This document shows, piece by piece, positions 43,629 through 52,904 of a stretch of 64,000 nt of DNA (its first letter is position 1; every line of letters begins with the position of its first letter). The translations under genes and the position numbers were made by a program. This DNA is from Corynebacterium glyciniphilum AJ 3170 (GTDB lineage Bacteria; Actinomycetota; Actinomycetes; Mycobacteriales; Mycobacteriaceae): contig NZ_CP006842.1 of NCBI RefSeq assembly GCF_000626675.1, positions 992,001 through 1,056,000 of the forward strand. The letters run 5' to 3'. The notes under the pieces were generated by a model. It saw only the letters and a program-made list of their open reading frames with translations. It did not search any database and had not been told where the DNA came from.

Positions 43629-45800
43629 TCAGGCGGAGGCCGTCGCTGAGTCCTTCGCTTCAGACTCGGAGTGTGCTCCTTCCGGGTCCTTTGTCGTCAC
43701 CTGCTTGACCACGATCACGGTGATAGCGGAGACGACCATGCCGGCCAGGACGGCGATGATGAAGCCCCACCAGTTGTCCATCAGCGGCATGACCCAGATC
43801 CCGCCGTGGGGTGCCCGGCTGCCGACCTCGAAGGCCATGGACAGAGCGCCGGTGACCGCACCACCGACCATCATCGACGGGATAATGCGCAGGGGGTCCG
43901 CTGCGGCGAACGGGATCGCACCCTCCGAGATGAAGGAGGCTCCCAGCAACCAGGAGGACTTGCCGTTCTCCCGCTCGTCGTTGGTCCACATCTTCGGACG
44001 GACCGTGGTCGCCAGGGCGAGTGCCAGTGGGGGCACCATACCTGCAGCGATGACGGCGGCCATCACCTGGAATGCCGCGGTGTCGCCGGTGGACAGTCCG
44101 GCGGTGGCGAACAGGTAGGCGGACTTGTTGACCGGACCACCGAGGTCGAAGCACATCATCAGGCCGATGATCAGACCGAGGATGATCGCGGAGGAACCGG
44201 ACATGTCGGCCAGCCAGTTCTGCAGGGCCTCCATCAGAGCGGCCAGTGGTCGGCCGAGCACCAGGAACATCGAGGCGGCGGTCACCAGGGTGGCCAGCAG
44301 CGGGATGATCACCACGGGCATCATGGAGCCGAGCCAGCGTGGGACCTTCCAGGACTGGATCCACATCGCGACCAGGCCGGCGATGATACCGGTGATCAGA
44401 CCGCCGATGAAGCCGGCGCCGACGAGGACGGAGATCGCGCCGCCGACGAAACCGGGGACGATGCCGGGGCGTCCGGCCAGCGCGTAGGCGGTGTAGCCGG
44501 ACAGCGCGGCGACGAGGAAGCCCATGGCGGTGTCACCACCGCCGAAGAACACCGCTCCCAGGTAGAGCAGGATGCCGGAGCGGTCGGAGTAGAGGATCTC
44601 GTCGCTGCCGTCGAGGGTGTACTGCATATTGTCCGGCAGGTTCCACAGGGAGTGGTCGATGACCACGTCCTGCCATACATTCGACACGTTGTAGCCGCCG
44701 ATCACGAAGCCGAGGGCCATCAGGAGACCGCCGGCGGCGACGAACGGGACCATGTAGGAGACACCGGTCATGATCGACTGCTGGATACGACGTCCCCAGC
44801 CGACGTTTCCGTCCTCGTCATCGTCTCCGCCGGAACCGCCGCCGGTGGCCGCGACCCGTCGCGGGTTGTCCGCGGTGGAGGCGGTGATCGCCCGGTCGAT
44901 GAGTTCGTCGGGGTCGGAGATTCCCTTCTTGACGGGCACGTCGACGACCGGCTTGCCGGAGAAGCGTTCGATGTCGCGGATGCCTACGCCGTGGGCGAAG
45001 ATGACGGCGTCGGCCTCGTCGATCTGGGCCTTGGTCAGCTTGTCGCCGCCCGAGGACCCCTGGGTCTCGATGACGAGTTCGACGTCGTCGCGTGCATCGG
45101 CGGCCTGGGTGAGGGCGTCGGCGGCCATGTAGGTGTGGGCGATACCGGTGGGGCAGGACGTTACACCGACAAGCTTCACCGTGGGGGACGCCGGAGGTGC
45201 TGTCGGTGCCGCCACGGTCTCCGCCGGGGGCTCGGCTGGCGCCTCTGACATCGCGGCGGGAGCGGTGCTCTTCTTCGCCTTCTTCTTGTTCAGGACATCG
45301 GTGACGAGGGAGACGATTTCATCCTCTGACTGCGCCGAGCGCAGGGAAGCGACGAAGTCCTTCTTCACCAGCGCCCGTGCCAGGGTGCTCAGCACCTTCA
45401 TATGGGCGCTGCCGGCACCCTCCGGGGCGAGGATCATGAAAACCAGGTCTGTTCCCAGTGGCTTGCCCTCGTCGTCGGTCTCGTCCGAACCGAAGTCCGT
45501 GGGGGTCTTCAGCCTGGCGAAACCGAGGGACGGTTCCTCGACGGCGCTGGTGCGGCAGTGTGGGATGGCGATGCCGCCGGGCAGTCCCGTGGCCGCCTTC
45601 TCCTCGCGGGCGTGGATGTCGGCGAGGAGTTGAGTGGTGTCGGTAGCGCGCCCGGCCTTGACCTGGAGATCAGCCAGTGCGGTGAGGACCGCGTCCTTCT
45701 CCGCCGGGATGTCGGCGTCGAGGGAGACGAGGTCGGGGATGATGACCGGGCGGTCGTCTGAACCGCCCGACGTGGTGGGGGGTGGCGTGGTCATGGTCAT
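43629..45800 (-). CDS. ptsF: Fructose-specific PTS enzyme IIABC
   Basis: A 723-residue phosphotransferase transporter that imports fructose as fructose 1-phosphate. Domain order is IIA (about 15-165, phosphorylated His in GIAIPHCRTSAV), a Lys/Ala/Pro linker, IIB (about 210-305, phosphorylated Cys in VTSCPTGIAHTYMAADAL) and the membrane IIC (about 340-695). The start overlaps the fruK stop (ATGA); an ATG at 45794 is an alternative with better ribosome-site spacing. It is the last gene of fruR-fruK-ptsF. No ptsI or ptsH is in the window, so the phosphate donors are encoded elsewhere. Confidence 0.95.
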   Translation of the reverse strand: MTMTTPPPTTSGGSDDRPVIIPDLVSLDADIPAEKDAVLTALADLQVKAGRATDTTQLLADIHAREEKAATGLPGGIAIPHCRTSAVEEPSLGFARLKTPTDFGSDETDDEGKPLGTDLVFMILAPEGAGSAHMKVLSTLARALVKKDFVASLRSAQSEDEIVSLVTDVLNKKKAKKSTAPAAMSEAPAEPPAETVAAPTAPPASPTVKLVGVTSCPTGIAHTYMAADALTQAADARDDVELVIETQGSSGGDKLTKAQIDEADAVIFAHGVGIRDIERFSGKPVVDVPVKKGISDPDELIDRAITASTADNPRRVAATGGGSGGDDDEDGNVGWGRRIQQSIMTGVSYMVPFVAAGGLLMALGFVIGGYNVSNVWQDVVIDHSLWNLPDNMQYTLDGSDEILYSDRSGILLYLGAVFFGGGDTAMGFLVAALSGYTAYALAGRPGIVPGFVGGAISVLVGAGFIGGLITGIIAGLVAMWIQSWKVPRWLGSMMPVVIIPLLATLVTAASMFLVLGRPLAALMEALQNWLADMSGSSAIILGLIIGLMMCFDLGGPVNKSAYLFATAGLSTGDTAAFQVMAAVIAAGMVPPLALALATTVRPKMWTNDERENGKSSWLLGASFISEGAIPFAAADPLRIIPSMMVGGAVTGALSMAFEVGSRAPHGGIWVMPLMDNWWGFIIAVLAGMVVSAITVIVVKQVTTKDPEGAHSESEAKDSATASA

Positions 45801-46804
45801 ACTCTCCTTGCTTCAGGGAGGGTGGTGGGAAGGTCGTCGGGTCGGGGGAGGGTGGTCCCGGGCAGGGTGACGGCCGTGGATCCGTGGGCGACGGCGAGGG
45901 CGAGCCTTTCTGGCGCGTTCTTTCCACGGACGGCCCCGATCACGTATCCGGCGAGCGTCGAATCCCCGGCACCGACGGTGGACACCGCGGTGACGGTGGG
46001 GCTCGGACAGAACCACGACCCGGTGGTGCCGTCCACGTCGTCGCGGGTGACGAGCAGTGCTCCCGCCGCGCCGAGAGAGACGAGGGCGGCTCCGAAGCCG
46101 CGGTCGATCAGTGCGGATGCCGCTTCGACGACGGCGGAGAGATCGCCTTCGCCCGCGGCCTGCTCCATGGCGTCGCCGTCGCCACCCACGATCTGGGCCA
46201 GTTCGTGGGAGTTTGGTTTGATCAGATCCGGGGCTGCCGCCGGGTTGCGGTCGGAGAGGTCGACGAGAGCGGCCAGTGCGGCGTCAGAGGTATCGACCGC
46301 GACTCGGAACCCCTGTTCATGGGCTGTGGCCGTCATTCTCGCGTACCAGTCGTCCGGGAATCCGGGAGGCAGCGATCCGGCGAGTACCAGCCAGTGGGGG
46401 CCGGGGATGCCTTGACCGGAGACATCGGACAGCGTCTGGTCGACGGCCTCGGCCAACGCCCGGCCGTCGGCGGACGAGTCACCAGGGGAGTTGATTTTGG
46501 TGGTCACGCCGTCGCCGTCGGTGAGGGTGAGGTTCACCCTGACGCTGCCACCTCCGCCACCTCCGACGAAGCGCACGGGGATGTCCCCGGCACGGAGCAG
46601 CTCGGCGAAGTCGCCGCCGGAATCGGCGGGTACCACTGCGAAGACGTCGTCGCCGGCATGGTGGACGACGGTGGCGACATTGACACCTTTACCACCGGCC
46701 TGGTCGGTGCCGGAGATAACCCGGTTGACCCCGCCGACGTCCAGTGGCCCGGGGAGCCGCTGGGTGCGGTCGATGCTGGGGTTGGGTGTGACGGTGATGA
46801 TCAC
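45797..46804 (-). CDS. fruK: 1-phosphofructokinase
   Basis: A 335-residue PfkB-family sugar kinase. It opens IITVTPNPSIDRTQ, has the substrate signature GGKGVNVATVVH (PfkB motif 1), and the C-terminal TVGAGDSTLAGYVIGA (motif 2) with the catalytic Asp. It converts fructose 1-phosphate from PtsF into fructose 1,6-bisphosphate. The start is GTG overlapping the regulator stop (GTGA), and its own stop overlaps ptsF, giving a fully coupled operon. Confidence 0.94.
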   Translation of the reverse strand: MIITVTPNPSIDRTQRLPGPLDVGGVNRVISGTDQAGGKGVNVATVVHHAGDDVFAVVPADSGGDFAELLRAGDIPVRFVGGGGGGSVRVNLTLTDGDGVTTKINSPGDSSADGRALAEAVDQTLSDVSGQGIPGPHWLVLAGSLPPGFPDDWYARMTATAHEQGFRVAVDTSDAALAALVDLSDRNPAAAPDLIKPNSHELAQIVGGDGDAMEQAAGEGDLSAVVEAASALIDRGFGAALVSLGAAGALLVTRDDVDGTTGSWFCPSPTVTAVSTVGAGDSTLAGYVIGAVRGKNAPERLALAVAHGSTAVTLPGTTLPRPDDLPTTLPEARRV

Positions 46805-47580
46805 GTGTGAATCACGTCCATTCCTTCATGTTGTAGGCCTGTGATGACGGGGTTGTCGGGCGGGGCATCGGTGATGAGCACGTCGATGTCGGCGGTGGTG
46901 GCGAAGGAACACAGGAGTTCTTCCCCGAGTTTCGACTGGTCGACCAGTGCTATCCGTCTTCGGGCTGCTTCGGTCATCGCGTACTTCGTCCGGGCCTCGG
47001 CCTGGTCCGGCGTGGAGAACCCGAAGTCGGGGGTGATTCCGTTCGCCCCGAGGAAAGCCACGTCCGCGCGCAGGCCACGCAAGGCGGTCACAGCTTCCGA
47101 GCCTACGACGGACTGGGTGATGCCGCGGACCCGGCCACCAACGAGGTGGAGACGGTGGGGTACAGCGGCGGGGACCTGGAGTGACAGTTGGTAGGCCAGA
47201 AGCACAGAGTTGGTGACGACCGTCAGATCGGGGCGCTCGGCCAGGTGGTGGCTGAGTACAGCCGTGGTCGTGCCCGAGTCGACGATGACGGAGCCTCCGG
47301 TCGGCGGGAAATGCCGCGCGGCGGCGGCGGCGATACGCGCCTTGGCGTCCCGCGAGGACGACGTCCGTGTGGCGATGGTGTTCTCATTGCCGCTGTGGAC
47401 CCGGTACGGCACCGCGCCACCGTGGACACGGGTGACCCGCTGCTGACGTTCGAGCACGTCGAGGTCCCGGCGGATGGTCTCGGCCGAGACGCTGTAGCGT
47501 TCGGCGAGCTCCGACACGGAGATGCCGCCCTGGTCCTGGATCTCCCCGGCGATCACGTCCTGCCGTTCTGGCGCGTACAT
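46801..47580 (-). CDS. fruR: DeoR/GlpR family regulator of the fructose operon
   Basis: A 259-residue DeoR-family repressor. The N-terminal helix-turn-helix (about 18-60: ISVSELAERYSVSAETIRRDLDVLERQQRVTRVHGGAV) matches the family signature. The C-terminal sensor domain (about 75-245) has the phosphosugar-isomerase-like SGTTTAVLSHHL and GGRVRGITQSVVG. It is the first gene of fruR-fruK-ptsF and probably represses it until fructose 1-phosphate accumulates. C. glutamicum FruR has the same arrangement. Confidence 0.92.
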   Translation of the reverse strand: MYAPERQDVIAGEIQDQGGISVSELAERYSVSAETIRRDLDVLERQQRVTRVHGGAVPYRVHSGNENTIATRTSSSRDAKARIAAAAARHFPPTGGSVIVDSGTTTAVLSHHLAERPDLTVVTNSVLLAYQLSLQVPAAVPHRLHLVGGRVRGITQSVVGSEAVTALRGLRADVAFLGANGITPDFGFSTPDQAEARTKYAMTEAARRRIALVDQSKLGEELLCSFATTADIDVLITDAPPDNPVITGLQHEGMDVIHT

Positions 47581-47635
47581 ACTCCCAGTATCTGTGGGAA
47601 TGTGTGGGAAGTCAACGGTTATATGGTCATGTGAA

Positions 47636-47647
47636 TGTGGTTTTCCA
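47636..47647. promoter_or_regulatory. Possible fruR-operon operator palindrome
   Basis: GTGG-TTTT-CCAC lies 56 bases upstream of fruR in an AT-richer stretch with GTGTGGGAA repeats. It is a short dyad and only a candidate for autoregulation. Confidence 0.3.
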
Positions 47648-47831
47648 CGACAGTGGGCATAAACAGTCATCCCGGGTGATGTTTCGCGGTACCGGTCCAG
47701 GAAGAGGCGGGGGTGGCTGGCGAGGCAGCGGAGTGTCTTCTGCAGGTTGATTCGTGGACGGGAGGATAGGCTGAAGGCACAAACTGACGTGACGTGTCCA
47801 TGCGCGGGCACGGCCTCTCACAAGAGAAGAT

Positions 47832-48650
47832 GTGGTTCAGATGCTCCTCCGGTCCCTTCATCGACTGGCCGTCCTCACTGTCGCGGCCGCCGCCACAGTC
47901 CTCGCCGGGGTAGCGGTCGCGCCGGCTGCCAATGCACTTCCCTCTGCGGGCCAGGTGGTCGACGATGTCCTTACCGCTACCGGAGAACCGGGACCGCACC
48001 GCATCGAGGGTCAGTACTTCACCTCACCCGGCGTCCCCGCCGCCGCTGAGCAGGCTCGCCCGTCGGTGCTTGTCGGTCCGTCGACGCCGCTGATCGTCGG
48101 GCCTTCGGTGTGCACGACGACTGCCGCAGGGTACGACGCCGCAGGCAACGCAGTCGCTGTCACTGCCGGCCACTGTGGGGTCGCCGGTGACGAGGTCCGG
48201 TCCGCCGACGACCCTGAGGGCACCGTCATCGGTACGTTCCAGCGCAGTGGGGCAGTGGACAACGGCATTATCCTGTTGAACGCCAATGCGCAGGTCACCA
48301 GTTCCTACAATGCGGCGGTGCTGAGTAGCCTGGGCGGCCCGTTGCCCGGCGAGGGTTCCCAGGTCTGCAAGACCGGCATCGCGACCGGCACGACGTGCGG
48401 ACCACTCGTGCTCACCACCGGCTCCGGGTTCGCGATGCACGTGTGCTCCTCGCACGGCGACTCCGGAGCGCCGGTGTACGCGGGCGGCCGACTCGTCGGG
48501 CTCCTCAGCGGCGGCTTCGCCGGTGTCCCGTCGTGCCGCACCCCGTTGCAGGGACCTGTGCACTCGCCGGTGATGGCGGTGACGTGGGACGCCGTGGCCG
48601 CTGAGATGAACGCAGCCGGCGGTGTCGGCGCGGGGTTCCGGATGGCCTGA
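47832..48650 (+). CDS. Secreted chymotrypsin-like serine protease (S1 family)
   Basis: A 272-residue exported protease. A signal peptide (about 1-36, LAGVAVAPAANA) precedes the mature domain. The catalytic triad is His (AVTAGHCG), Asp (GAVDNGIILL) and Ser (SSHGDSGAPVYAGG). Six cysteines can form three disulfides typical of actinobacterial S1 proteases. The GTG at 47832 or ATG at 47841 could be the start. The substrate is unknown. It stands alone between the fructose operon and the chorismate mutase gene. Confidence 0.9.
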   Translation: MVQMLLRSLHRLAVLTVAAAATVLAGVAVAPAANALPSAGQVVDDVLTATGEPGPHRIEGQYFTSPGVPAAAEQARPSVLVGPSTPLIVGPSVCTTTAAGYDAAGNAVAVTAGHCGVAGDEVRSADDPEGTVIGTFQRSGAVDNGIILLNANAQVTSSYNAAVLSSLGGPLPGEGSQVCKTGIATGTTCGPLVLTTGSGFAMHVCSSHGDSGAPVYAGGRLVGLLSGGFAGVPSCRTPLQGPVHSPVMAVTWDAVAAEMNAAGGVGAGFRMA

Positions 48651-48652
48651 GT

Positions 48653-48946
48653 TCAGGCGCCGAGCCGACCGCGGCCGAGCTGCAACAGCGAATTCGCGAT
48701 GGCGATCCCTTCCGGGCCCAGTTCATTGCGGAACTGGTTGAGGATCGCGGTCTCCCGCGAGTACACCAGTTTCGTCCCGCCGGAGGCCGTCCTGGTCCGT
48801 CCGATCAGCTTCGAGATCTCCGAGCGGCGTTGGACCGCTTCGATGATCGTCCGGTCCAGCTCGTTGATCTCCTTACGGTAATCCTGGATCTGGGCATCGG
48901 ACAACGGATCATCGGTCCCGCTGGAGAACTCCATGTCGTTCGTCAT
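48653..48946 (-). CDS. Chorismate mutase (AroQ type II)
   Basis: A 97-residue AroQ-delta-type enzyme that converts chorismate to prephenate for Phe and Tyr synthesis. Helix 1 carries the catalytic Arg (EINELDRTIIEAVQRRSEIS), and the second Arg and Lys lie in KLIGRTRTASGG and KLVYSRE. In actinobacteria this short enzyme gains activity by binding DAHP synthase through its C-terminus (LLQLGRGRLGA). The same adjacency to the pcrA/uvrD1 gene is seen in M. tuberculosis (Rv0948c). Confidence 0.93.
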   Translation of the reverse strand: MTNDMEFSSGTDDPLSDAQIQDYRKEINELDRTIIEAVQRRSEISKLIGRTRTASGGTKLVYSRETAILNQFRNELGPEGIAIANSLLQLGRGRLGA

Positions 48947-48953
48947 GGCCCTG

Positions 48954-48959
48954 ATTCTA
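48954..48959 (-). promoter_or_regulatory. -10 box (TAGAAT) of the chorismate mutase gene
   Basis: TAGAAT on the minus strand is 7 bases before the ATG at 48946, the best hexamer of this type in the window. Confidence 0.6.
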
Positions 48960-49014
48960 CGTCCGTACGGGGTTGTAGGGTGAACATGACCCCTACCGAC
49001 AGGAGAACGCGACA

Positions 49015-51762
49015 GTGAATCCGGGCCAATCCGACCCCTTCGACCAGATCCCCCTCCCCGCGGAACCCGCGACGGGGCCGTGGGGCGGTCAGGACGGCCT
49101 GTGGGAACCACCGCCTGATGAGGATGACCAGCCCCCGGAGGACGCGTCAGCGGTGCTCGCCGAGATGTCAGAGACGGCGTCCCATCTCGCCCCGTTGCCC
49201 TCTGTACCTCCGGTGCAGGCACAGGAACAGGTGGTGCCGTCGTCCGGGAGCGGCGCGCCGGGCAGGGTAATGAGCGCCCAGACCCGGGACCAACTGCTTG
49301 AGGGGTTGAATCCCGCACAGCGTGAGGCGGTCACCCATTCGGGCTCGCCACTGCTCATCGTCGCGGGCGCGGGCTCGGGCAAGACCAGTGTGCTGACGCG
49401 TCGTATCGCGTGGCTGTTGGCCGGGGGCGTGGCGCCGTGGCAGGTTCTGGCGATCACCTTCACGAACAAAGCCGCCGCAGAGATGCGTGAACGCATCGGC
49501 GGCCTCGTGGGTCCTGCCGCTGAACGGATGTGGGTGTCGACATTCCACTCGGTGTGCGTCCGTATCCTCCGGGCGAACGCGCAGCTCGTCGAAGGGCTGA
49601 ACTCGAACTTCACTATCTATGATTCAGACGACATGAAGCGTCTGGTCACCATGATCCTGCGGGACCGGAGCCTGGATGCCAAGGAGTTCGCACCGCGGGC
49701 AGTGCTCAGCGTGATCTCGAACTGGAAGAATGAGCTTCAGCGGCCGGATGAGGCTCTGCGCGAAGCCCAGGAGGACGGTAACCGCCACCGTGAGACCATC
49801 GCGCAGGTCTACCGCGACTACCAGGTTCGGCTCCGCCAGGCGAACGCCGTGGACTTCGACGATCTCATCGGGGAAGTCGTCGGTCTGCTGCGGAATAACC
49901 GGGGTATCGCCGACCACTACCGTCGCCGGTTCCGGCATATCCTCGTCGACGAGTACCAGGACACCAACCACGCCCAGTACGTGCTGGTGTCCACACTGGT
50001 CGGCGGGGCCAGCGGGGCCAGCGGGGACAATGAGAGCAGCGGTGACCCCGGTGAACTCTGTGTCGTCGGTGATGCGGACCAGTCGATCTACGCGTTCCGC
50101 GGGGCGACTGTGCGCAATATCGAGGAGTTTGAACGCGACTACCCCCATGCGCGCACGATCCTGCTGGAGCAGAACTACCGTTCCACCCAGAACATCCTCT
50201 CCGCGGCCAATGCGGTGATCGCCCGGAATCAGGGGCGGCGGGACAAGAACCTGTGGACCGACTCCGGCGATGGACCGCTGATCGGCGGATACGTCGCCGA
50301 CAACGAGCACGACGAGGCGAGGTTCATCGCGCAGACGGTGGACGAACTTGTCGACCGGGGAGAGGCCTCCTACGGTGACATCGCGGTCATGTACCGGACG
50401 AACAACTCGTCCCGCGTCGTCGAGGACATCCTGGTGCGGTCCGGACTGCCGTACCGCGTTGTCGGCGGGACGCGTTTCTATGAGCGCAAGGAGATCCGGG
50501 ACATCGTCGCTTACCTCAAGGTCCTGGACAACCCCGATGACACGATGGGACTCCGACGCATCATCAACACGCCGCGCCGCGGAATCGGCGATCGGGCATT
50601 GTCACAGGTGCGGGTGCATGCGGAGAACGTCGGCGTGAGTTTCGCAGACGGCCTCGCTGCGGCTGGGCGCGGTGAAGTGCCTGGACTCAGCGCCCGGGGC
50701 CGCAATGCCATCGCCGGGTTCCTTGAGATGATGGACGCACTGCGGGCGGAGACGGAGTCTGCGGTGATGCGTACGTCGGACGGTGAGTCGCTGGGCATCC
50801 CGGATGTCGGTGCGATTGTGCGAGCCGTACTCGACGCGACGTCCTATGCCTCGGAGCTCGAGTCATCGAATGATCCCCAGGACGGGACCCGGCTGGACAA
50901 CCTCAATGAGCTTGTGTCCGTGGGCCACGAGTTCTCCCAGGAGGCGGCGAACCTCGCCGCCTACGAGGCAATGCCCTCCTCGGCTTCCTCGTCGTCGGAC
51001 GCGAGTGATAGCAGAGATGACTCCGGCGAGGCAGAGGACGCTGTCCTGGCGGAGGGTGAACCGGAGCCGGGGAGCCTGCAGGCGTTCCTTGAACGGGTCA
51101 GCCTCGTCGCCGACGCCGACCAGATCCCCGCCGAGGACCAGGACATGGTCACGTTGATGACTCTCCACACCGCCAAGGGGCTGGAGTTCCCGGTGGTCTT
51201 CCTGACGGGATGGGAGGACGGCCAGTTCCCGCACATGCGGGCGCTCGGCGATCCAACCGAGTTGTCCGAGGAACGCCGACTGGCCTACGTCGGCATCACC
51301 CGGGCCAGGAAGCGTCTCTACCTCACCCGAGCCATGACGCGGTCCAGTTGGGGCACGCCGCAGAACAATCCACCGTCCCGGTTCCTCGGCGAGATTCCCG
51401 GTGACCTCGTGGACTGGATCAGGGAGGAACCGGCGCCGGCGTGGTCGGACAGTTGGGGGTCGTCGGGAGGGTACGCCGACGGCACAAGCTTCGGCGGCGG
51501 GTGGTCTTCGGCCGGGACGTCCCGACGAAGTTCGCCGAAGAAGTCGTCGTCCGGGCCTTCACGGTCATCGGGTGCGCTGCGCTCGTCGGGTAAGCAACTT
51601 GAGCTCGAGGTCGGCGACCGGGTCAACCACGACAAGTACGGGCTCGGTACCGTCAAGAGCGTGGACGGCCAGGGGGTCCGTGCGACCGTGATGATCGATT
51701 TCGGCAGCAACGGCACGGTCCGGCTCATGCTCATCGGTGGTGTGCCGATGGAGAAACTGTAA
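49015..51762 (+). CDS. pcrA: DNA helicase PcrA (UvrD1)
   Basis: A 915-residue SF1A helicase. It has an N-terminal acidic Pro-rich extension (about 1-90), then Walker A AGAGSGKTSVL (about 118), the motif II region LVDEYQDTNHAQ (about 310), motif III GDADQSIYAFRGA, motif V TLHTAKGLEFPVV and motif VI AYVGITRARKRLYL. An acidic Ser-rich insert (SSASSSSDASDSRDDSGEAED, about 655-675) interrupts domain 2B. The C-terminus (LELEVGDRVNHDKYGLGTVKSVDGQG) is the UvrD-type Tudor/RNA-polymerase-binding fold. GTG start after AGGAG. Confidence 0.96.
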   Translation: MNPGQSDPFDQIPLPAEPATGPWGGQDGLWEPPPDEDDQPPEDASAVLAEMSETASHLAPLPSVPPVQAQEQVVPSSGSGAPGRVMSAQTRDQLLEGLNPAQREAVTHSGSPLLIVAGAGSGKTSVLTRRIAWLLAGGVAPWQVLAITFTNKAAAEMRERIGGLVGPAAERMWVSTFHSVCVRILRANAQLVEGLNSNFTIYDSDDMKRLVTMILRDRSLDAKEFAPRAVLSVISNWKNELQRPDEALREAQEDGNRHRETIAQVYRDYQVRLRQANAVDFDDLIGEVVGLLRNNRGIADHYRRRFRHILVDEYQDTNHAQYVLVSTLVGGASGASGDNESSGDPGELCVVGDADQSIYAFRGATVRNIEEFERDYPHARTILLEQNYRSTQNILSAANAVIARNQGRRDKNLWTDSGDGPLIGGYVADNEHDEARFIAQTVDELVDRGEASYGDIAVMYRTNNSSRVVEDILVRSGLPYRVVGGTRFYERKEIRDIVAYLKVLDNPDDTMGLRRIINTPRRGIGDRALSQVRVHAENVGVSFADGLAAAGRGEVPGLSARGRNAIAGFLEMMDALRAETESAVMRTSDGESLGIPDVGAIVRAVLDATSYASELESSNDPQDGTRLDNLNELVSVGHEFSQEAANLAAYEAMPSSASSSSDASDSRDDSGEAEDAVLAEGEPEPGSLQAFLERVSLVADADQIPAEDQDMVTLMTLHTAKGLEFPVVFLTGWEDGQFPHMRALGDPTELSEERRLAYVGITRARKRLYLTRAMTRSSWGTPQNNPPSRFLGEIPGDLVDWIREEPAPAWSDSWGSSGGYADGTSFGGGWSSAGTSRRSSPKKSSSGPSRSSGALRSSGKQLELEVGDRVNHDKYGLGTVKSVDGQGVRATVMIDFGSNGTVRLMLIGGVPMEKL

Positions 51763-51776
51763 GCGGACAGACACGA

Positions 51777-51821
51777 AAAAACCCGCTGTCCGGCCGTGGG
51801 AACGGTCGGACAGCGGGTTTT
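51777..51821. terminator. Bidirectional terminator between pcrA and M23 peptidase gene
   Basis: AAAACCCGCTGTCCG and its complement form a 15-bp stem with A- and T-runs on both sides, between convergent genes. Confidence 0.9.
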
Positions 51822-51850
51822 CACCCGATGTTGATGACGGAGGAGAGGAG

Positions 51851-52603
51851 TTAGACCTCGACGCCGCGCTCGCGGAGCCACGGCACCGGGTCCACGGCGT
51901 TACCCTCGGTGGGGTAGACCTCGAAGTGGACGTGCGGTCCGGTCGAGAATCCCTCGTTGCCGATGCCGGCGATCTTCTGGCCGGCCTGGACCTCTTGACC
52001 GACGGTGACGTCGATGGTGGACATGTGTCCGTAGACGGTGATGGTGCCGTCGTCGTGCTTGATGCGGACCCAGTTGCCGAACCCGGACGCCGGGCCCGCG
52101 TCGATCACGGTGCCGGCCATCGCGGCGACAATCGGGGTGCCGAGGGCGTTGGCGATGTCAATACCCTTGTGCATGGTGCCCCAACGCATGGCGAAGGGTG
52201 AGGTGTAGCTGCCCTCGGCGGGCTTGACGACCTCAGGAGCGCGGGAGAGCAGGTCTGCGGCAGCACGCTCCGCGTCGAACTCCAGGGCGCTGGACAGCTG
52301 ACCGGAGAGGTTCTCGATCTGGGTGGTCTGCGGCAGCGCCAGGATCTGTGCTGCGGCCGTCTCGACGTCGGCGCCGGCGGCACTGCCCTCGGCACCCTGG
52401 GCGAGGAGTTCGGTGTTGGCTGCCAGGGAAATGTCACCGGCGCCCTGACCGTCCTGGTCGGAGGACTGGTGCACGGTGGCGGCGCCGGCTCCGGTGGCTC
52501 CTGCCGCGGCAACGCCGGTGGCGGCGATTGCGACGAACGCCATGCGACGCTTGGCAGCGGTGTCCAGTTTGCGGTGGGACCCGCCTCGCCGTGCAACAGT
52601 CAT
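51851..52603 (-). CDS. M23 family peptidoglycan metallopeptidase
   Basis: A 250-residue exported LytM-type endopeptidase. A basic start and a hydrophobic signal (about 20-42, MAFVAIAATGVAAAGATGAGA) are followed by a helical linker and the M23 domain (about 135-245). The zinc residues lie in MHKGIDIAN (His, Asp) and HVHFEVYP (His), and the catalytic His in VYGHMST. It probably cuts peptidoglycan cross-links during growth. Its place beside pcrA matches mycobacterial Rv0950c. An MtrA-like repeat lies upstream. Confidence 0.93.
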   Translation of the reverse strand: MTVARRGGSHRKLDTAAKRRMAFVAIAATGVAAAGATGAGAATVHQSSDQDGQGAGDISLAANTELLAQGAEGSAAGADVETAAAQILALPQTTQIENLSGQLSSALEFDAERAAADLLSRAPEVVKPAEGSYTSPFAMRWGTMHKGIDIANALGTPIVAAMAGTVIDAGPASGFGNWVRIKHDDGTITVYGHMSTIDVTVGQEVQAGQKIAGIGNEGFSTGPHVHFEVYPTEGNAVDPVPWLRERGVEV

Positions 52604-52661
52604 TCTCAGTGAACCTCTCCGTAGTCTTGCTGTCGTGCCGTCATCTGATCGGTCTCAAATC

Positions 52662-52677
52662 GTGACCGTATCGTTAT
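52662..52677 (-). promoter_or_regulatory. MtrA-like direct repeat upstream of the M23 gene
   Basis: Read on the minus strand, ATAAC-N6-GTCAC differs from GTNAC-N6-GTNAC at one base. It is 60 bases upstream of the M23 start. MtrA is known to control cell-wall peptidase genes (mepA, nlpC) in C. glutamicum. Confidence 0.4.
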
Positions 52678-52898
52678 CAACGAGTCGCAACTCTATCGGC
52701 ATGCCCGGTCTCGGGCAAGCCACTTCGCGAAAAAGGTCACGAATCTATATCGGCGAGATCGTGTGGTGAGGGGAAGATTGTGGAGGTGACTTTCATAACG
52801 GCCAGGTCACGGACGGTGTGTGACGGGTGTGGCGGGGGTAGGTGTGATGTAACGCTCCTGAGTGGGCGTGCCTCCCGGGGCAGCGAGGCCGCGTTGTG

Positions 52899-52904
52899 CA
52901 CAAT
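52899..52904 (+). promoter_or_regulatory. Weak -10 box (CACAAT) of perM
   Basis: CACAAT is 7 bases before the GTG at 52912. Confidence 0.35.

Noticed and set aside
43671..45248. A 525-codon plus-strand frame opposite ptsF
   Set aside because: Its Gly/Asp/His-rich low-complexity translation is the complement of ptsF coding sequence.
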